Part shown: positions 9,234-17,172 of the stretch, one piece after another
Layout of the letters: every line of letters begins with the position of its first letter
Numbering within the stretch: the stretch's first letter is position 1
Origin: Hyphomicrobiales bacterium
Lineage (GTDB): Bacteria > Pseudomonadota > Alphaproteobacteria > Rhizobiales > Rhizobiaceae
Length of the DNA: 64,000 nt
Reading direction: 5' to 3'
NCBI GenBank assembly: GCA_900472925.1
Contig: UCJU01000001.1
Span: 62,001 to 126,000 of the forward strand
Program-made: the position numbers and the translations under genes
The notes under the pieces: generated by a model
Database searches by the model: none
The model's input: the letters and a program-made list of their open reading frames with translations, nothing else
Told to the model about the DNA's origin: nothing

Positions 9234-9248
9234 TTAATTTTTGGTTAA
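9234..9248. promoter_or_regulatory. CtrA-type binding site
   Basis: TTAA-N7-TTAA is matched exactly, and on the minus strand both halves extend to TTAACC. This is the full consensus of the cell-cycle regulator CtrA of alphaproteobacteria. It stands about 140 nt upstream, in the minus-strand sense, of the orphan terminator. Confidence 0.5.
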
Positions 9249-9403
9249 CGCTCAACAAGAAATATCTGTTTTCCGTCGGATCATTACCGAAACACTCATG
9301 AACCGGATATCGTGATGGACGTGGCCGATTACAAGACCACCATCTGAATTTTTAGAAAATGCTGAATGATAGTGTTGGGTTGGTCAGTCGCGCCAAAACA
9401 GCC

Positions 9404-9433
9404 AAAGAAAAAAGGCCGGAAAATCCGGCCTTT
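9404..9433 (-). terminator. Intrinsic terminator of cspA
   Basis: AAAGGCCGGA (9411-9420) and TCCGGCCTTT (9424-9433) make a perfect 10-bp stem with a three-base loop. It is followed on the minus strand by TTTCTTT, 45 nt after the cspA stop. Confidence 0.88.
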
Positions 9434-9478
9434 CAAAATCATGATCGAACTGGCTCGGCGCCAGCCGAGAACGCCAAA

Positions 9479-9688
9479 TTAGGCAGCGACGATGCTGTCT
9501 GCAGACATTTTGCCCGAACGGCGGTCTTGAACGAGTTCGTAGGTGATCTTCTGACCATCCTTGAGGCCGTTCAGGCCGGCGCGCTCAACAGCAGAAATGT
9601 GCACGAATACGTCCTGTGCGCCATCGTCAGGCTGAATGAAGCCGTAGCCCTTAGTTGCGTTAAACCACTTTACTGTACCAGTCGCCAT
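9479..9688 (-). CDS. cspA: Cold-shock protein CspA family
   Basis: A 69-residue single cold-shock domain. It has both RNA-binding motifs, KGYGFI (RNP1) and VFVHIS (RNP2), after the start [10 protein letters not shown]. Proteins of this family bind single-stranded RNA and DNA and melt RNA secondary structure in the cytoplasm. It is transcribed alone: a good promoter lies at 9825-9853, a leader of about 130 nt follows, and a terminator stands at 9404-9433. A long leader is typical of cold-shock mRNAs, in which it controls translation by temperature. Rhizobia have several csp paralogues; which one this is cannot be decided from the window. Confidence 0.95.
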   Translation of the reverse strand: MATGTVKWFNATKGYGFIQPDDGAQDVFVHISAVERAGLNGLKDGQKITYELVQDRRSGKMSADSIVAA

Positions 9689-9824
9689 AACGATGTTCCT
9701 TCCGTTGGCAAATTACGTTTGCACTGAAAATCAGCGCGGTGTTCTCGAATTTGAAGGAAAGATCGTCGTATGCGTCTCAAAAAGACGTCGAAGCTCTGGT
9801 CGTCAAACAAATATCGATGGCGCA

Positions 9825-9853
9825 GAATTAATGTCGCACCGCGGATATGTCAA
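9825..9853 (-). promoter_or_regulatory. Promoter of cspA
   Basis: On the minus strand TTGACA (9848-9853) and TAATTC (9825-9830) are separated by 17 nt, a near-consensus housekeeping promoter. Transcription would begin near 9818, giving a leader of about 130 nt. The leader contains a small hairpin (GCGTCT at 9772-9777 with AGACGT at 9782-9787). Confidence 0.7.
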
Positions 9854-9929
9854 GTTTCTTTGATGAGGTTCGGCGTGCCGAAACCAAGCTTTTTTCTATC
9901 CGCGCGTGCCGAATTTTGCAGCGATTATG

Positions 9930-9943
9930 GGTGTCTGGCCAGA
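9930..9943. repeat. Perfect 14-bp palindrome between cspA and the sRNA
   Basis: TGTCTGGCCAGACA equals its own reverse complement. It lies about 75 bp upstream of the cspA -35 box and 20 bp beyond the T-tract of the sRNA terminator. It could be a regulator site; no family is assigned. Confidence 0.45.
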
Positions 9944-9960
9944 CAGAGACGACAAGCCAG

Positions 9961-10086
9961 AAAAGCAAAAGCCCGGCGCGGGAGGAGGTGCGCCGGGCTC
10001 TTGATACTGACTGACAACTGGGAGGAGGAGTGCTGTCAGTCCAATCGGGCGACGCTGGGAGGAGGAGTGCGTCGCTTCGATGATTT
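9961..10086 (-). ncRNA. nfeR1: Alpha-r14 family sRNA (NfeR1 / suhB-type)
   Basis: On the minus strand three hairpins follow each other. Their stems are GCGACGC/GCGTCGC (10049-10075), CTGACA/TGTCAG (10011-10039) and GCCCGGCGC/GCGCCGGGC (9971-9998). The three loops all display CCTCCTCCC, an anti-Shine-Dalgarno sequence, and the last hairpin is an intrinsic terminator followed by TTTTGCTTTT. This is the layout of the alpha-r14 family (Rfam suhB; NfeR1 in S. meliloti, about 123 nt). A -10 box TATAGT (10093-10098, minus strand) predicts a start near 10086 and a transcript of about 123 nt. In the family the RNA base-pairs with ribosome sites of many mRNAs for transport and metabolism genes and affects osmoadaptation and nodulation. 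Confidence 0.87.
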
Positions 10087-10204
10087 GAAGATACTATAAT
10101 TCCGCTCGAAAAACAGCCCAGACATTGCAGTGCAGCATTGCGAAAATCGCATAGCTGATAGGGTGTGTATTGCTCTTTCGGAGGTTAACGCCTAAACATT
10201 GAGC

Positions 10205-10663
10205 ATGAGTATGGAATCTGTCGAGAAATACTTCGCTTCCTTTGCGCCTGAGATCGCCATTATCGTCACGCAGGTGAGTTCAGCAACTGTCGCTCAGGCC
10301 GCAGAAGCCCACAATGTCGACCCGGACCAGATTGCCAAGACAATTTGTTTGAAAGCAGGCGATAGAGTTCTACTCGTGGTCGCAGCAGGAACGAAGCGCT
10401 TGGACAATCGAAAGTTTCGAGATCGGTTCGGCACCAAGCCGCGGATGCTGGCTGCAGAAGAGGTCGTTGAGGTCACCGGCCATCCCGTGGGTGGTGTCTG
10501 CCCTTTTGGATTACCCTCGCCGTTACCGGTCTACTGCGATATTTCGCTGAAAACGTACGCGGAAGTCGTGCCCGCCGCGGGTGCGACCAATGCAGCCGTT
10601 CGCATCAGCCCGGAGCGCATGGCCGCGCTGACGGATGCTGAGTGGGTCGATGTCTGCCAGTGA
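10205..10663 (+). CDS. YbaK/EbsC family aminoacyl-tRNA deacylase
   Basis: A 152-residue protein of the YbaK/ProX editing-domain family. It shows IAKTICLKAGDRVLLVVAAGTKRLD, with the catalytic-type lysine, and the glycine-rich signature TGHPVGGVCPFGLP. Members hydrolyse misacylated tRNAs, such as Cys- or Ala-tRNA(Pro), in trans. I start at ATG 10205; a TTG two codons earlier (10199) is nearer to the only GGAGG (10180-10184), so it may be the true start. It is a lone gene, about 120 bp beyond the promoter of the minus-strand sRNA. The specificity within the family is not resolved. Confidence 0.82.
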   Translation: MSMESVEKYFASFAPEIAIIVTQVSSATVAQAAEAHNVDPDQIAKTICLKAGDRVLLVVAAGTKRLDNRKFRDRFGTKPRMLAAEEVVEVTGHPVGGVCPFGLPSPLPVYCDISLKTYAEVVPAAGATNAAVRISPERMAALTDAEWVDVCQ

Positions 10664-10788
10664 CAGCGACGTGACATTTCTTGTCCCTTAACCCCACCTT
10701 AAATCGCCGCATTTAAGCTTCATCGGGATGAAACGACGATAACAGGGCAGGGTGCAGAACCGCCAAATCATGGAGAAATGTCCCGCAG

Positions 10789-13095
10789 ATGGCAGCTAGT
10801 GGCAAGTCAGGCCAGCGCGTAGAACCTTCTTTCGGGGATTTTCACGAATCCGGCGACGACCTGCGTCTTGATGCAAGCGACCGGATCAACGGCACCAAGG
10901 GCGGCAGCGCAAAAAAACCGAAGAAATCCGATCCCTTCGAGCCACCAAAGCGCGGACGATCCAGAAAAGCGCAGCCATTGCGCGAGCAACGCTCAGGTGG
11001 TGGCATCACTGGCTTCATCCGGTCATGCTTCTATTGGTGCATCGTGCTTGGCATCTGGGGCGGCATCGGCGTCACAGGTCTTGTTCTTTATTATGCCGCG
11101 CGCATGCCGAGCGCCAGCACCTGGACCATCCCGGAGCGTCCACCCAATCTGAAGATCGTTTCTGTTGATGGCACCGTACTTGCCAATCGCGGGACGACCG
11201 GTGGCGAGGCTCTGGCGCTCGAAGATATGTCGCCCTATCTTCCGCAGGCGGTGGTGGCGATCGAAGACCGGCGGTTTTACTCGCATTTCGGCATTGATCC
11301 GTTGGGTCTGGCCCGCGCCATCTTCACCAATATAACCAGCGGTCGCACCGTTCAGGGTGGTTCCACACTGACGCAGCAGCTTGCCAAGAACCTGTTCCTG
11401 TCTCCCGACAGAACGCTTGAGCGCAAGATACAGGAAGTTCTGCTCTCTTTCTGGCTGGAGCAGAAATACACCAAGGACCAAATCCTGGCGATGTATCTCA
11501 ACCGCGTCTATTTCGGCTCGAATGCCTACGGGGTCGAGGCGGCATCGCGCCGGTACTTCAACAAATCTGCCCGCGACGTCAATCTTGGCGAAGCGGCTCT
11601 TCTGGCCGGCTTGCTGAAAGCGCCGTCCCGGCTGTCGCCGGCGCGTGATCCGCAGGCAGCGGAAGAGCGCGCCCAGGTCGTTCTTCAGTCCATGCGCGAT
11701 GTCGGCTTTATCAATGAGGACGAGATCAAGACTGCCATGTCGCAACCACCGACCAAGGCGAAACGCTTCTGGTCCGGCGCCGAGCATTATGCCGCCGATA
11801 TGGTGCTCGAAGAGGTCCGCATGCTCGTGGGTGACGTGAAGCAGGATCTGGTCGTCGACACGACGATCGACCTCGATCTGGAAAAAGAGGCAGAAAAATC
11901 CCTCTCCGATGTTTTGAAAAGCGAGGGCAAGAAACTCGGCGCATCCCAAGCAGCACTTGCGTCCATCGATGGTACGGGCGCGATCAGGGCCATCGTCGGC
12001 GGCGCGGATTACACTCAAAGCCAGTTCAACCGTGCGTCAAGAGCGAAGCGCCAGCCCGGATCGGCCTTCAAGCCATTTGTTTATATTGCTGCGCTTGAAA
12101 GTGGTTTGACACCAAACTCCGTGCGCAATGATGCGCCTGTGAAAATCGGCAAGTGGACGCCGGAAAATTACGATCAGAAATATCGTGGTGAAGTCACGCT
12201 GGCGACAGCTATCGCCAATTCACTAAACACTATCGCTGCACAACTGGTCATGGAAGTCGGACCCGAGCGCGTGACACAGGTCGCCCACCGTATGGGGATC
12301 GAATCGGACCTGCAGGCAAATGCTTCGATTGCGCTCGGCACATCGGAAGTTTCGCTCTTGGAACTTACCGCTGCCTATGCCCCGATGATGAATGGCGGCT
12401 TCAAGGCGACGCCTCATATCGTCAAGCGCATCACCGATCCCGACGGAAAGGTGCTCTACGAAAACAAATACGACAACCCACCACGCGTGTTGAGCGAAGC
12501 CATCGCAGCAACCATGAACAGCATGCTGGTCGGCGTTATCAATGAGGGCACCGGTAAGGCGGCGCGGCTGAAAGGCTGGCAAGCCGCTGGCAAGTCCGGA
12601 ACCACGCAATCCTTCCGTGACGCGCTGTTCGTCGGCTACACCAGCACGCTGACCACTGGTGTCTGGTTCGGCAATGATGACGGCACGTCCATGAAGAAAG
12701 TCACGGGCGGCGGTTTGCCCGCCAAGGCGTGGAAAGAATTCATGACGGCGGCACATAAGGGGCTTACGCCCTCTCCACTCTTTGGACTCGGCGCTTACGG
12801 TGCTCCTGAAATCGGCCAGCCAATGGCGGAAGCACCACCGAAATCCATTGGTGATATCATTTCGAATGCGTTGGGTGGCGGGCCTGCACCCACTCCGCAG
12901 GATTATCCGGCAGCACCGGTTGGCCCTGATCAGACCGCCTCGACCTCGCCCTATCCACCAGCCGATATTCCGGCCCAGCAGTTTCCGCAGCAGAATGGTG
13001 GCCCGGTTCCCCCCGCCGATGTCGGCGGTAATCCGCCGCAACGGCAAGGTGCGCCAAAACAGACGACATTGTTCGACGTGTTGATGGGGAACTGA
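10789..13095 (+). CDS. Class A penicillin-binding protein (PBP1A type)
   Basis: A 768-residue bifunctional peptidoglycan synthase. A basic cytoplasmic tail of about 80 residues precedes a membrane anchor at about 83-107. The GT51 glycosyltransferase carries IEDRRFYSHFGID and GGSTLTQQLAKNLFL. The transpeptidase has the three penicillin-binding motifs: SAFK (catalytic serine, in RQPGSAFKPF), SLN and KSGT. The last 100 residues are a proline-rich tail, probably disordered. It polymerises and cross-links glycan strands at the inner membrane. The best start is ATG 10789, with GGAGAAATG upstream. It is a single gene ending in a bidirectional terminator facing cycM. Related rhizobial genes are called mrcA, pbpC or pbp1a. 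Confidence 0.9.
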   Translation: MAASGKSGQRVEPSFGDFHESGDDLRLDASDRINGTKGGSAKKPKKSDPFEPPKRGRSRKAQPLREQRSGGGITGFIRSCFYWCIVLGIWGGIGVTGLVLYYAARMPSASTWTIPERPPNLKIVSVDGTVLANRGTTGGEALALEDMSPYLPQAVVAIEDRRFYSHFGIDPLGLARAIFTNITSGRTVQGGSTLTQQLAKNLFLSPDRTLERKIQEVLLSFWLEQKYTKDQILAMYLNRVYFGSNAYGVEAASRRYFNKSARDVNLGEAALLAGLLKAPSRLSPARDPQAAEERAQVVLQSMRDVGFINEDEIKTAMSQPPTKAKRFWSGAEHYAADMVLEEVRMLVGDVKQDLVVDTTIDLDLEKEAEKSLSDVLKSEGKKLGASQAALASIDGTGAIRAIVGGADYTQSQFNRASRAKRQPGSAFKPFVYIAALESGLTPNSVRNDAPVKIGKWTPENYDQKYRGEVTLATAIANSLNTIAAQLVMEVGPERVTQVAHRMGIESDLQANASIALGTSEVSLLELTAAYAPMMNGGFKATPHIVKRITDPDGKVLYENKYDNPPRVLSEAIAATMNSMLVGVINEGTGKAARLKGWQAAGKSGTTQSFRDALFVGYTSTLTTGVWFGNDDGTSMKKVTGGGLPAKAWKEFMTAAHKGLTPSPLFGLGAYGAPEIGQPMAEAPPKSIGDIISNALGGGPAPTPQDYPAAPVGPDQTASTSPYPPADIPAQQFPQQNGGPVPPADVGGNPPQRQGAPKQTTLFDVLMGN

Positions 13096-13115
13096 GGAGA
13101 GACGGACGCAATCAG

Positions 13116-13142
13116 CAAAAAGCCCGGCGAACCGGGCTTTTA
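13116..13142. terminator. Bidirectional terminator between PBP1A and cycM
   Basis: AAAAGCCCGG and CCGGGCTTTT pair perfectly around CGAA. Both strands end in short T-runs, as expected between convergent genes. Confidence 0.85.
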
Positions 13143-13150
13143 AACGTCTA

Positions 13151-13741
13151 TCATTTTGTTGCCGCCGGTGCGGGCGCAGGCGCTGCCGCCGCAGGATCAG
13201 GCAGCGGTGCCGGATTGGCTGACAATGTGCGAAGATAGGCGATCAAGTCGGCGCGCTCCGTCTCTTTCTTGATACCCGCAAAGCCCATGGCAGTGCCTGG
13301 AACATGCTTCTTCGGCGCTTCGATGAAGTAGCTGAGGTGGTCGTAATCCCACTTCTCCGTGCTCCCTTTTGAGAAATCCTTCATACCGGCAGAATAGCTG
13401 AAGCCTGCGTGGCTGGCGATCGGGCGGTTGACGACGTCATAGAGGTTCGGGCCGACTTTATTGGGGCCGCCGCTTTCCCCGGTGTGACAGCTCATGCATT
13501 TCTTGAAAATGGTCTCGCCCTTGGCAGCATCGGCACTCGCCAGAAGTGTCGCAATAGGCGTTGCCGCTGCAGCAGCTTCTCCGCCACCACTATCGGCACT
13601 GCTTGTCTCTGCAACAATGGCGAAACCTTCCTTTTCGGGCGTCGGTGCGTGGAAAATACCTTCCGACGCTATCGACACCGACATAAGGACGAATATCGTG
13701 CCCAGAAGGGCTCCGACCGCCATGTTTACATATGAATTCAT
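13151..13741 (-). CDS. cycM: Membrane-anchored cytochrome c (CycM-like)
   Basis: A 196-residue protein with an uncleaved N-terminal anchor (residues 4-25, [20 protein letters not shown]) and one class I cytochrome c domain facing the periplasm. The haem site is CMSCH, and the distal methionine is probably in GTAMGFAG. The C terminus is an alanine- and proline-rich tail. In related bacteria CycM passes electrons from the bc1 complex to the aa3 oxidase. The start ATG 13741 is preceded by GGAG. The frame is open further upstream, but those residues are not hydrophobic and are unlike the family. It is divergent from kdsB. Confidence 0.88.
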   Translation of the reverse strand: MNSYVNMAVGALLGTIFVLMSVSIASEGIFHAPTPEKEGFAIVAETSSADSGGGEAAAAATPIATLLASADAAKGETIFKKCMSCHTGESGGPNKVGPNLYDVVNRPIASHAGFSYSAGMKDFSKGSTEKWDYDHLSYFIEAPKKHVPGTAMGFAGIKKETERADLIAYLRTLSANPAPLPDPAAAAPAPAPAATK

Positions 13742-13890
13742 TGATTTGCGCTCCCTCACAACCGTTCGCATCAAACGGACATCTTGAAATTGCTCAAAAG
13801 CTATGGCTTTTGCACAGCCTGCGCAACTTGAATATGTTCCCCGCACCGTGACGTATTGCCACTTTTATTGCGGGATTTGAAGGGTGTTGG

Positions 13891-14646
13891 ATGAATAATC
13901 GGTATTTCGAAAAGGCCGTCGTGCTGATTCCGGCGCGAATGGCTTCAACCCGTCTTCCAGGCAAGCCTTTGGCGGATATTGCCGGCCACCCTATGGTCGT
14001 TCAAGTTGCAATGCGGGCGCGTGAAGCAGGCGCAGAGCGCATCGTCGTCGCTGTCGATGATGATCGGGTATTCGAAGCTGTCAGAAATGCCGGTTTCGAC
14101 GTAACCATGACACGCCAGGACCACCAGTCAGGCTCTGACCGTATTTATGAAGCGCTGCAGAAAGCCGATCCTTACGGCAATGCCGAATTCATCATCAACG
14201 TTCAAGGTGACCTGCCGACCATCGAGCCGGAAACCATTCGCGCATCGCTCCGTCCCATGGAAAACGCTGCCGTCGATATCGCGACCCTCACCGTGGAGAT
14301 CACGGACGAGGAGGAAAAGACCAACCCAAGCGTCGTGAAGATCGTCGGCAGCCCGATTTCCGAGACACGGTTGCGGGCGCTGTATTTTACCCGCGCGACC
14401 GCGCCGTATGGTCAAGGCCCGCTCTACCACCACATCGGGCTCTATACCTATCGCCGGGCCGCGCTTGAAAAATTCGTAACGCTGAAACCTTCACCGCTGG
14501 AACTGCGCGAAAGCCTCGAGCAGTTGCGGGCGCTGGAGGCTGGCATGCGCATCGATGCGGAAATCGTCCACTCTGTTCCGCTAGGTGTCGATACACAGGC
14601 GCAGCTCGACAGGGCGCGTGAAATCCTTGCAGACAAACAGAATTGA
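13891..14646 (+). CDS. kdsB: 3-deoxy-manno-octulosonate cytidylyltransferase
   Basis: A 251-residue CMP-KDO synthetase. The nucleotide-binding signature [18 protein letters not shown] lies at residues 13-30, and [11 protein letters not shown] carries the metal-binding acid. The enzyme activates KDO with CTP for lipid A inner-core synthesis in the cytoplasm. Its stop codon overlaps the pheA start (TGATG), so the two genes are co-transcribed and probably coupled. The intergenic region toward cycM (149 bp) must hold promoters for both directions, but I see no close consensus match. Confidence 0.95.
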   Translation: MNNRYFEKAVVLIPARMASTRLPGKPLADIAGHPMVVQVAMRAREAGAERIVVAVDDDRVFEAVRNAGFDVTMTRQDHQSGSDRIYEALQKADPYGNAEFIINVQGDLPTIEPETIRASLRPMENAAVDIATLTVEITDEEEKTNPSVVKIVGSPISETRLRALYFTRATAPYGQGPLYHHIGLYTYRRAALEKFVTLKPSPLELRESLEQLRALEAGMRIDAEIVHSVPLGVDTQAQLDRAREILADKQN

Positions 14647-15515
14647 TGGCGATCTCGATGAGCAGCAACCGCATTGCCTTTCAGGGCGACTATGGCGCCA
14701 ATTCCGACATGGCCTGCCGCGACGTGTTTCCAGATATGGATCCGCTGCCATGCCCGACATTCGAAGATGCTTTCAACGCGCTTGAGAACGGTGATGCGGA
14801 TCTCGCGATGATCCCGATCGAAAATACGCTGGCAGGCCGCGTCGCCGATATCCACCGTCTTCTTCCCGAATCACGCCTTCACATCATCGGCGAATATTTC
14901 ATGCCGATCCGCTTTCAGCTGATGGTGCTGCCCGGTGTGAGCAAGGATGAAATCAAGACCGTGCACAGCCACATCCATGCGTTGGGCCAATGCCGCAAGA
15001 TCATCCGCTCCAATGGCTGGAAACCAATCGTCGCTGGAGATACGGCAGGCGCTGCAAAGCAGGTATCGGAGCTGGGTGACCGCAGCATGGCGGCGCTTGC
15101 GCCCCGACTTGCCTCAGAATTGTATGGCCTCGATATCCTCGCAGAAAATGTCGAGGATTCCGAAAACAACGTGACGCGGTTCGTCGTTCTGTCACGCGAT
15201 GAAAACTGGGCAAAGCGGACGACCTCGGATGAGGTGATTGTCACCACCTTCGTGTTCAATGTCCGCAACATTCCGGCAGCCCTCTACAAAGCCATGGGTG
15301 GCTTTGCGACAAACGGCATCAACATGACGAAGCTTGAAAGCTACCAGCTGGGCGGCAAGTTTGTGGCAACGCAGTTTTATGCGGACATTGAAGGTCACCC
15401 GGATGACGAATCAGTCCGGCACGCTTTGGAAGAGCTGCGATTCTTCTCGGAGAAAGTCCGCATTTTCGGCGTTTACCAGGGCCATGAGATGCGTCGCAAG
15501 CTTAACAACCTCTGA
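14646..15515 (+). CDS. pheA: Prephenate dehydratase
   Basis: A 289-residue monofunctional PheA. The catalytic domain starts IAFQGDYGANSDMAC and contains the conserved IPIENTLAGRV and ENNVTRFVVLSRD, with the TRF motif essential for catalysis. A C-terminal ACT domain (from about residue 195, including GINMTKLESYQL) binds phenylalanine for feedback inhibition. It converts prephenate to phenylpyruvate. No chorismate mutase domain is fused, as is usual in alphaproteobacteria. It overlaps kdsB by one base and ends 15 bp before the convergent nudC gene. Confidence 0.95.
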   Translation: MAISMSSNRIAFQGDYGANSDMACRDVFPDMDPLPCPTFEDAFNALENGDADLAMIPIENTLAGRVADIHRLLPESRLHIIGEYFMPIRFQLMVLPGVSKDEIKTVHSHIHALGQCRKIIRSNGWKPIVAGDTAGAAKQVSELGDRSMAALAPRLASELYGLDILAENVEDSENNVTRFVVLSRDENWAKRTTSDEVIVTTFVFNVRNIPAALYKAMGGFATNGINMTKLESYQLGGKFVATQFYADIEGHPDDESVRHALEELRFFSEKVRIFGVYQGHEMRRKLNNL

Positions 15516-15530
15516 GCCCGCGATCTGATT

Positions 15531-16502
15531 TCACTCTGCCGTCTTATCCCACTCGATCCAGTCGCGCATCAGGCGGTGCGCGATCGCTCCGCGTGGCGGT
15601 GGCGTGCGGCCATCGGGTGCGCTCATTTCGAGAAGTTGCAGCACCTCTTGTCGGGTGAACCAGCGGCAATCCTCCAGCTCGGCTTCATCGCGCGTGATGT
15701 CGAAGGATAAGGCCTCCGAAAAGCAGCCAATCATCAGCGTGTGCGGCATCGGCCAGGGCTGCGAAGCGTGATACCGCACGCGACCAACATCGATATTGGC
15801 CTCTTCATGCGTCTCACGTCGGACGGCATTTTCGATCGTTTCACCAGGCTCCACGAAACCGGCAAGGCAGGAATACATCCCCGGAGCAAAATGGGCTCCG
15901 CGACCCAGCAAACACAGATCGCGCTCGATATCGATGGTCAGCATGATGACGACAGGGTCGGTCCGCGGGAAGATCGTATGTCCGCAGGCCGCACAAATGC
16001 GTTTGTATCCACCGATACGCAATTCCATCGTGCCGCCACAGCGGCCACAGAATCGATTGTCGGCGTTCCAGTTGAGGAGGCTGACGGCTTGGGCCACCTC
16101 TCCCAACAGGTCTTCGCCAATCAGTTGATCTCGGTACAATGTCCGCGCATCGACCGGCTTGTAATGACTGGCCAGAGCGTCTGCGGCAATGCCCACGGGT
16201 ACGGCAACGCGTGGTTCGCCATTGTCCTTGTAACCCAGCAGGATGGCGTTTTCGAAGTCGGGACTGAGTTCAGCCAATTCGTAGGCCGCAAACAGGGGGT
16301 CAAGAACCTGATCGTCATGTTTGAGAACGAGCTTGGTGCCGGCAAAGGCCAGCAAATGCGTCCCCTCAATCTTCAAGGCATTGACCACACACTCTTCAGT
16401 GCGCTTTTCGGCCATGCGGTCGATCGCGTTTTGCGCGAATGCAGTGAGGTTGCTAGGCTCTGGGTGAGGGGAGTTTGTATCGAAAATGCTACTTGAGTTC
16501 AT
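15531..16502 (-). CDS. nudC: NADH pyrophosphatase / RNA deNADding Nudix enzyme
   Basis: A 323-residue NudC. An N-terminal domain is followed by a four-cysteine zinc ribbon (CGRCGG and CAACGH), then the Nudix box GFVEPGETIENAVRRETHEE and the downstream SQPWPMPHTLM motif (SQPWPFPxS in the family) that marks NADH-specific members. It cleaves NADH to NMNH and AMP, and in E. coli it removes NAD caps from RNA. Its ATG shares one base with the stop codon of the HIT gene upstream (TAATG), so the two form a coupled operon of nucleotide hydrolases. Confidence 0.93.
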   Translation of the reverse strand: MNSSSIFDTNSPHPEPSNLTAFAQNAIDRMAEKRTEECVVNALKIEGTHLLAFAGTKLVLKHDDQVLDPLFAAYELAELSPDFENAILLGYKDNGEPRVAVPVGIAADALASHYKPVDARTLYRDQLIGEDLLGEVAQAVSLLNWNADNRFCGRCGGTMELRIGGYKRICAACGHTIFPRTDPVVIMLTIDIERDLCLLGRGAHFAPGMYSCLAGFVEPGETIENAVRRETHEEANIDVGRVRYHASQPWPMPHTLMIGCFSEALSFDITRDEAELEDCRWFTRQEVLQLLEMSAPDGRTPPPRGAIAHRLMRDWIEWDKTAE

Positions 16503-16906
16503 TAGAGCGCGCCGCCCAGCTTTTTCATAAAATCATGTCTGTCGTCGTCCGCGTAAGGAGCGGGCGTGCCTTGTCCCCAGATCGGTCCTGGCCAGCACTC
16601 GTCTCCCTCTTGGCGAGCGATGATATGGATATGGAGCTGGCGAACGATATTCCCAAGAGCGCCGACGTTTATTTTCGTGGCTCCGGTCAACTCTTTAAGT
16701 GTCGAAGCGACCTGATTGGTCTCAAAGGTCAGCATGGCTTGATCGAGCGGGGTCAGATCGAACATCTCGGTCATGCCATTTCGCTGGGGAACAAGCACCA
16801 GCCATGGCCAGCGTTTGTCGTTTTGAAGGCGCAATTGGCACAGGCCCAGCTTGGTAATCAGCACGCTGTCGCGGGCCAGTCTGTCGTCAAGCCGGAATGT
16901 GTCCAA
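16502..16906 (-). CDS. HIT domain protein
   Basis: A 134-residue histidine-triad protein with QLHIHIIAR as the HxHxH catalytic motif. The HIT family hydrolyses or transfers nucleotides; this subgroup (RLARDSVLITKLGLCQLRLQ, then WPWLVLVPQ) is widespread in alphaproteobacteria with no proven substrate. I choose TTG 16906 as the start because GGGAGG stands five bases before it. The longer open frame reads through the ffs gene on the opposite strand and cannot be real. It is coupled to nudC. Confidence 0.85.
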   Translation of the reverse strand: MDTFRLDDRLARDSVLITKLGLCQLRLQNDKRWPWLVLVPQRNGMTEMFDLTPLDQAMLTFETNQVASTLKELTGATKINVGALGNIVRQLHIHIIARQEGDECWPGPIWGQGTPAPYADDDRHDFMKKLGGAL

Positions 16907-16945
16907 GGCATCCTCCCAATTTGTTTTTGCTGTGATAGCAGTTTT

Positions 16946-16977
16946 TTGACGGCTTGGCTTGCATTTGCTTTTATTAT
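16946..16977 (+). promoter_or_regulatory. Promoter of ffs
   Basis: TTGACG (16946-16951) is followed after 17-19 nt by an AT-rich TTTTATTATT that can serve as the -10. The start would be near 16985, at the beginning of the SRP RNA. Confidence 0.5.
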
Positions 16978-16987
16978 TGCCGATATG

Positions 16988-17095
16988 TGCCTCGGGAGGT
17001 TGGTGGTGGACGAGCCACTCGCCAACCGGGTCAGGTCCGGAAGGAAGCAGCCCTAACGAGCCAGGCACGGGTCGCCGTGCCAGCCTCCCACCTTT
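16988..17095 (+). ncRNA. ffs: Signal recognition particle 4.5S RNA
   Basis: The conserved SRP domain IV core is present: GTCAGGTCCGG, GGAAGGAAGCAGCC and CTAACGA (about 17030-17059). The ends pair through GGGAGG (16994-16999) and CCTCCC (17084-17089), giving the single long hairpin of the small bacterial SRP RNA. A T-rich tract follows (CCTTTTCTTTTT). Together with Ffh it targets membrane proteins to the Sec system. It lies just upstream of dnaX, the usual place in rhizobia. Confidence 0.95.
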
Positions 17096-17172
17096 TCTTT
17101 TTGAAGACGTGCTCAGGTTTCGCCGGGCCAGTTCGGCCACATAGCGGGCAGCACCCAATCACTGGCGAGGCG

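Larger units (their letters stand above)
9065..9403. other. Gene-poor interval with an orphan terminator and a CtrA-type site
   Basis: No convincing protein gene is present between the dipeptidase and cspA units. The interval holds a second terminator that reads only on the minus strand (9083-9106), a CtrA-type motif (9234-9248), and a minus-strand reading frame of 22 codons from GTG 9176 to a TAG at 9108, which stops just before that terminator. The small frame has no ribosome site, so I do not call it a gene. A short minus-strand RNA is the simplest explanation of the free-standing terminator. Confidence 0.4.

Noticed and set aside
16954-17172. An N-terminal extension of DnaX reading through the SRP RNA gene.
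   Set aside because: The extension overlaps ffs completely, and a normal DnaX start with a ribosome site lies at 17173.
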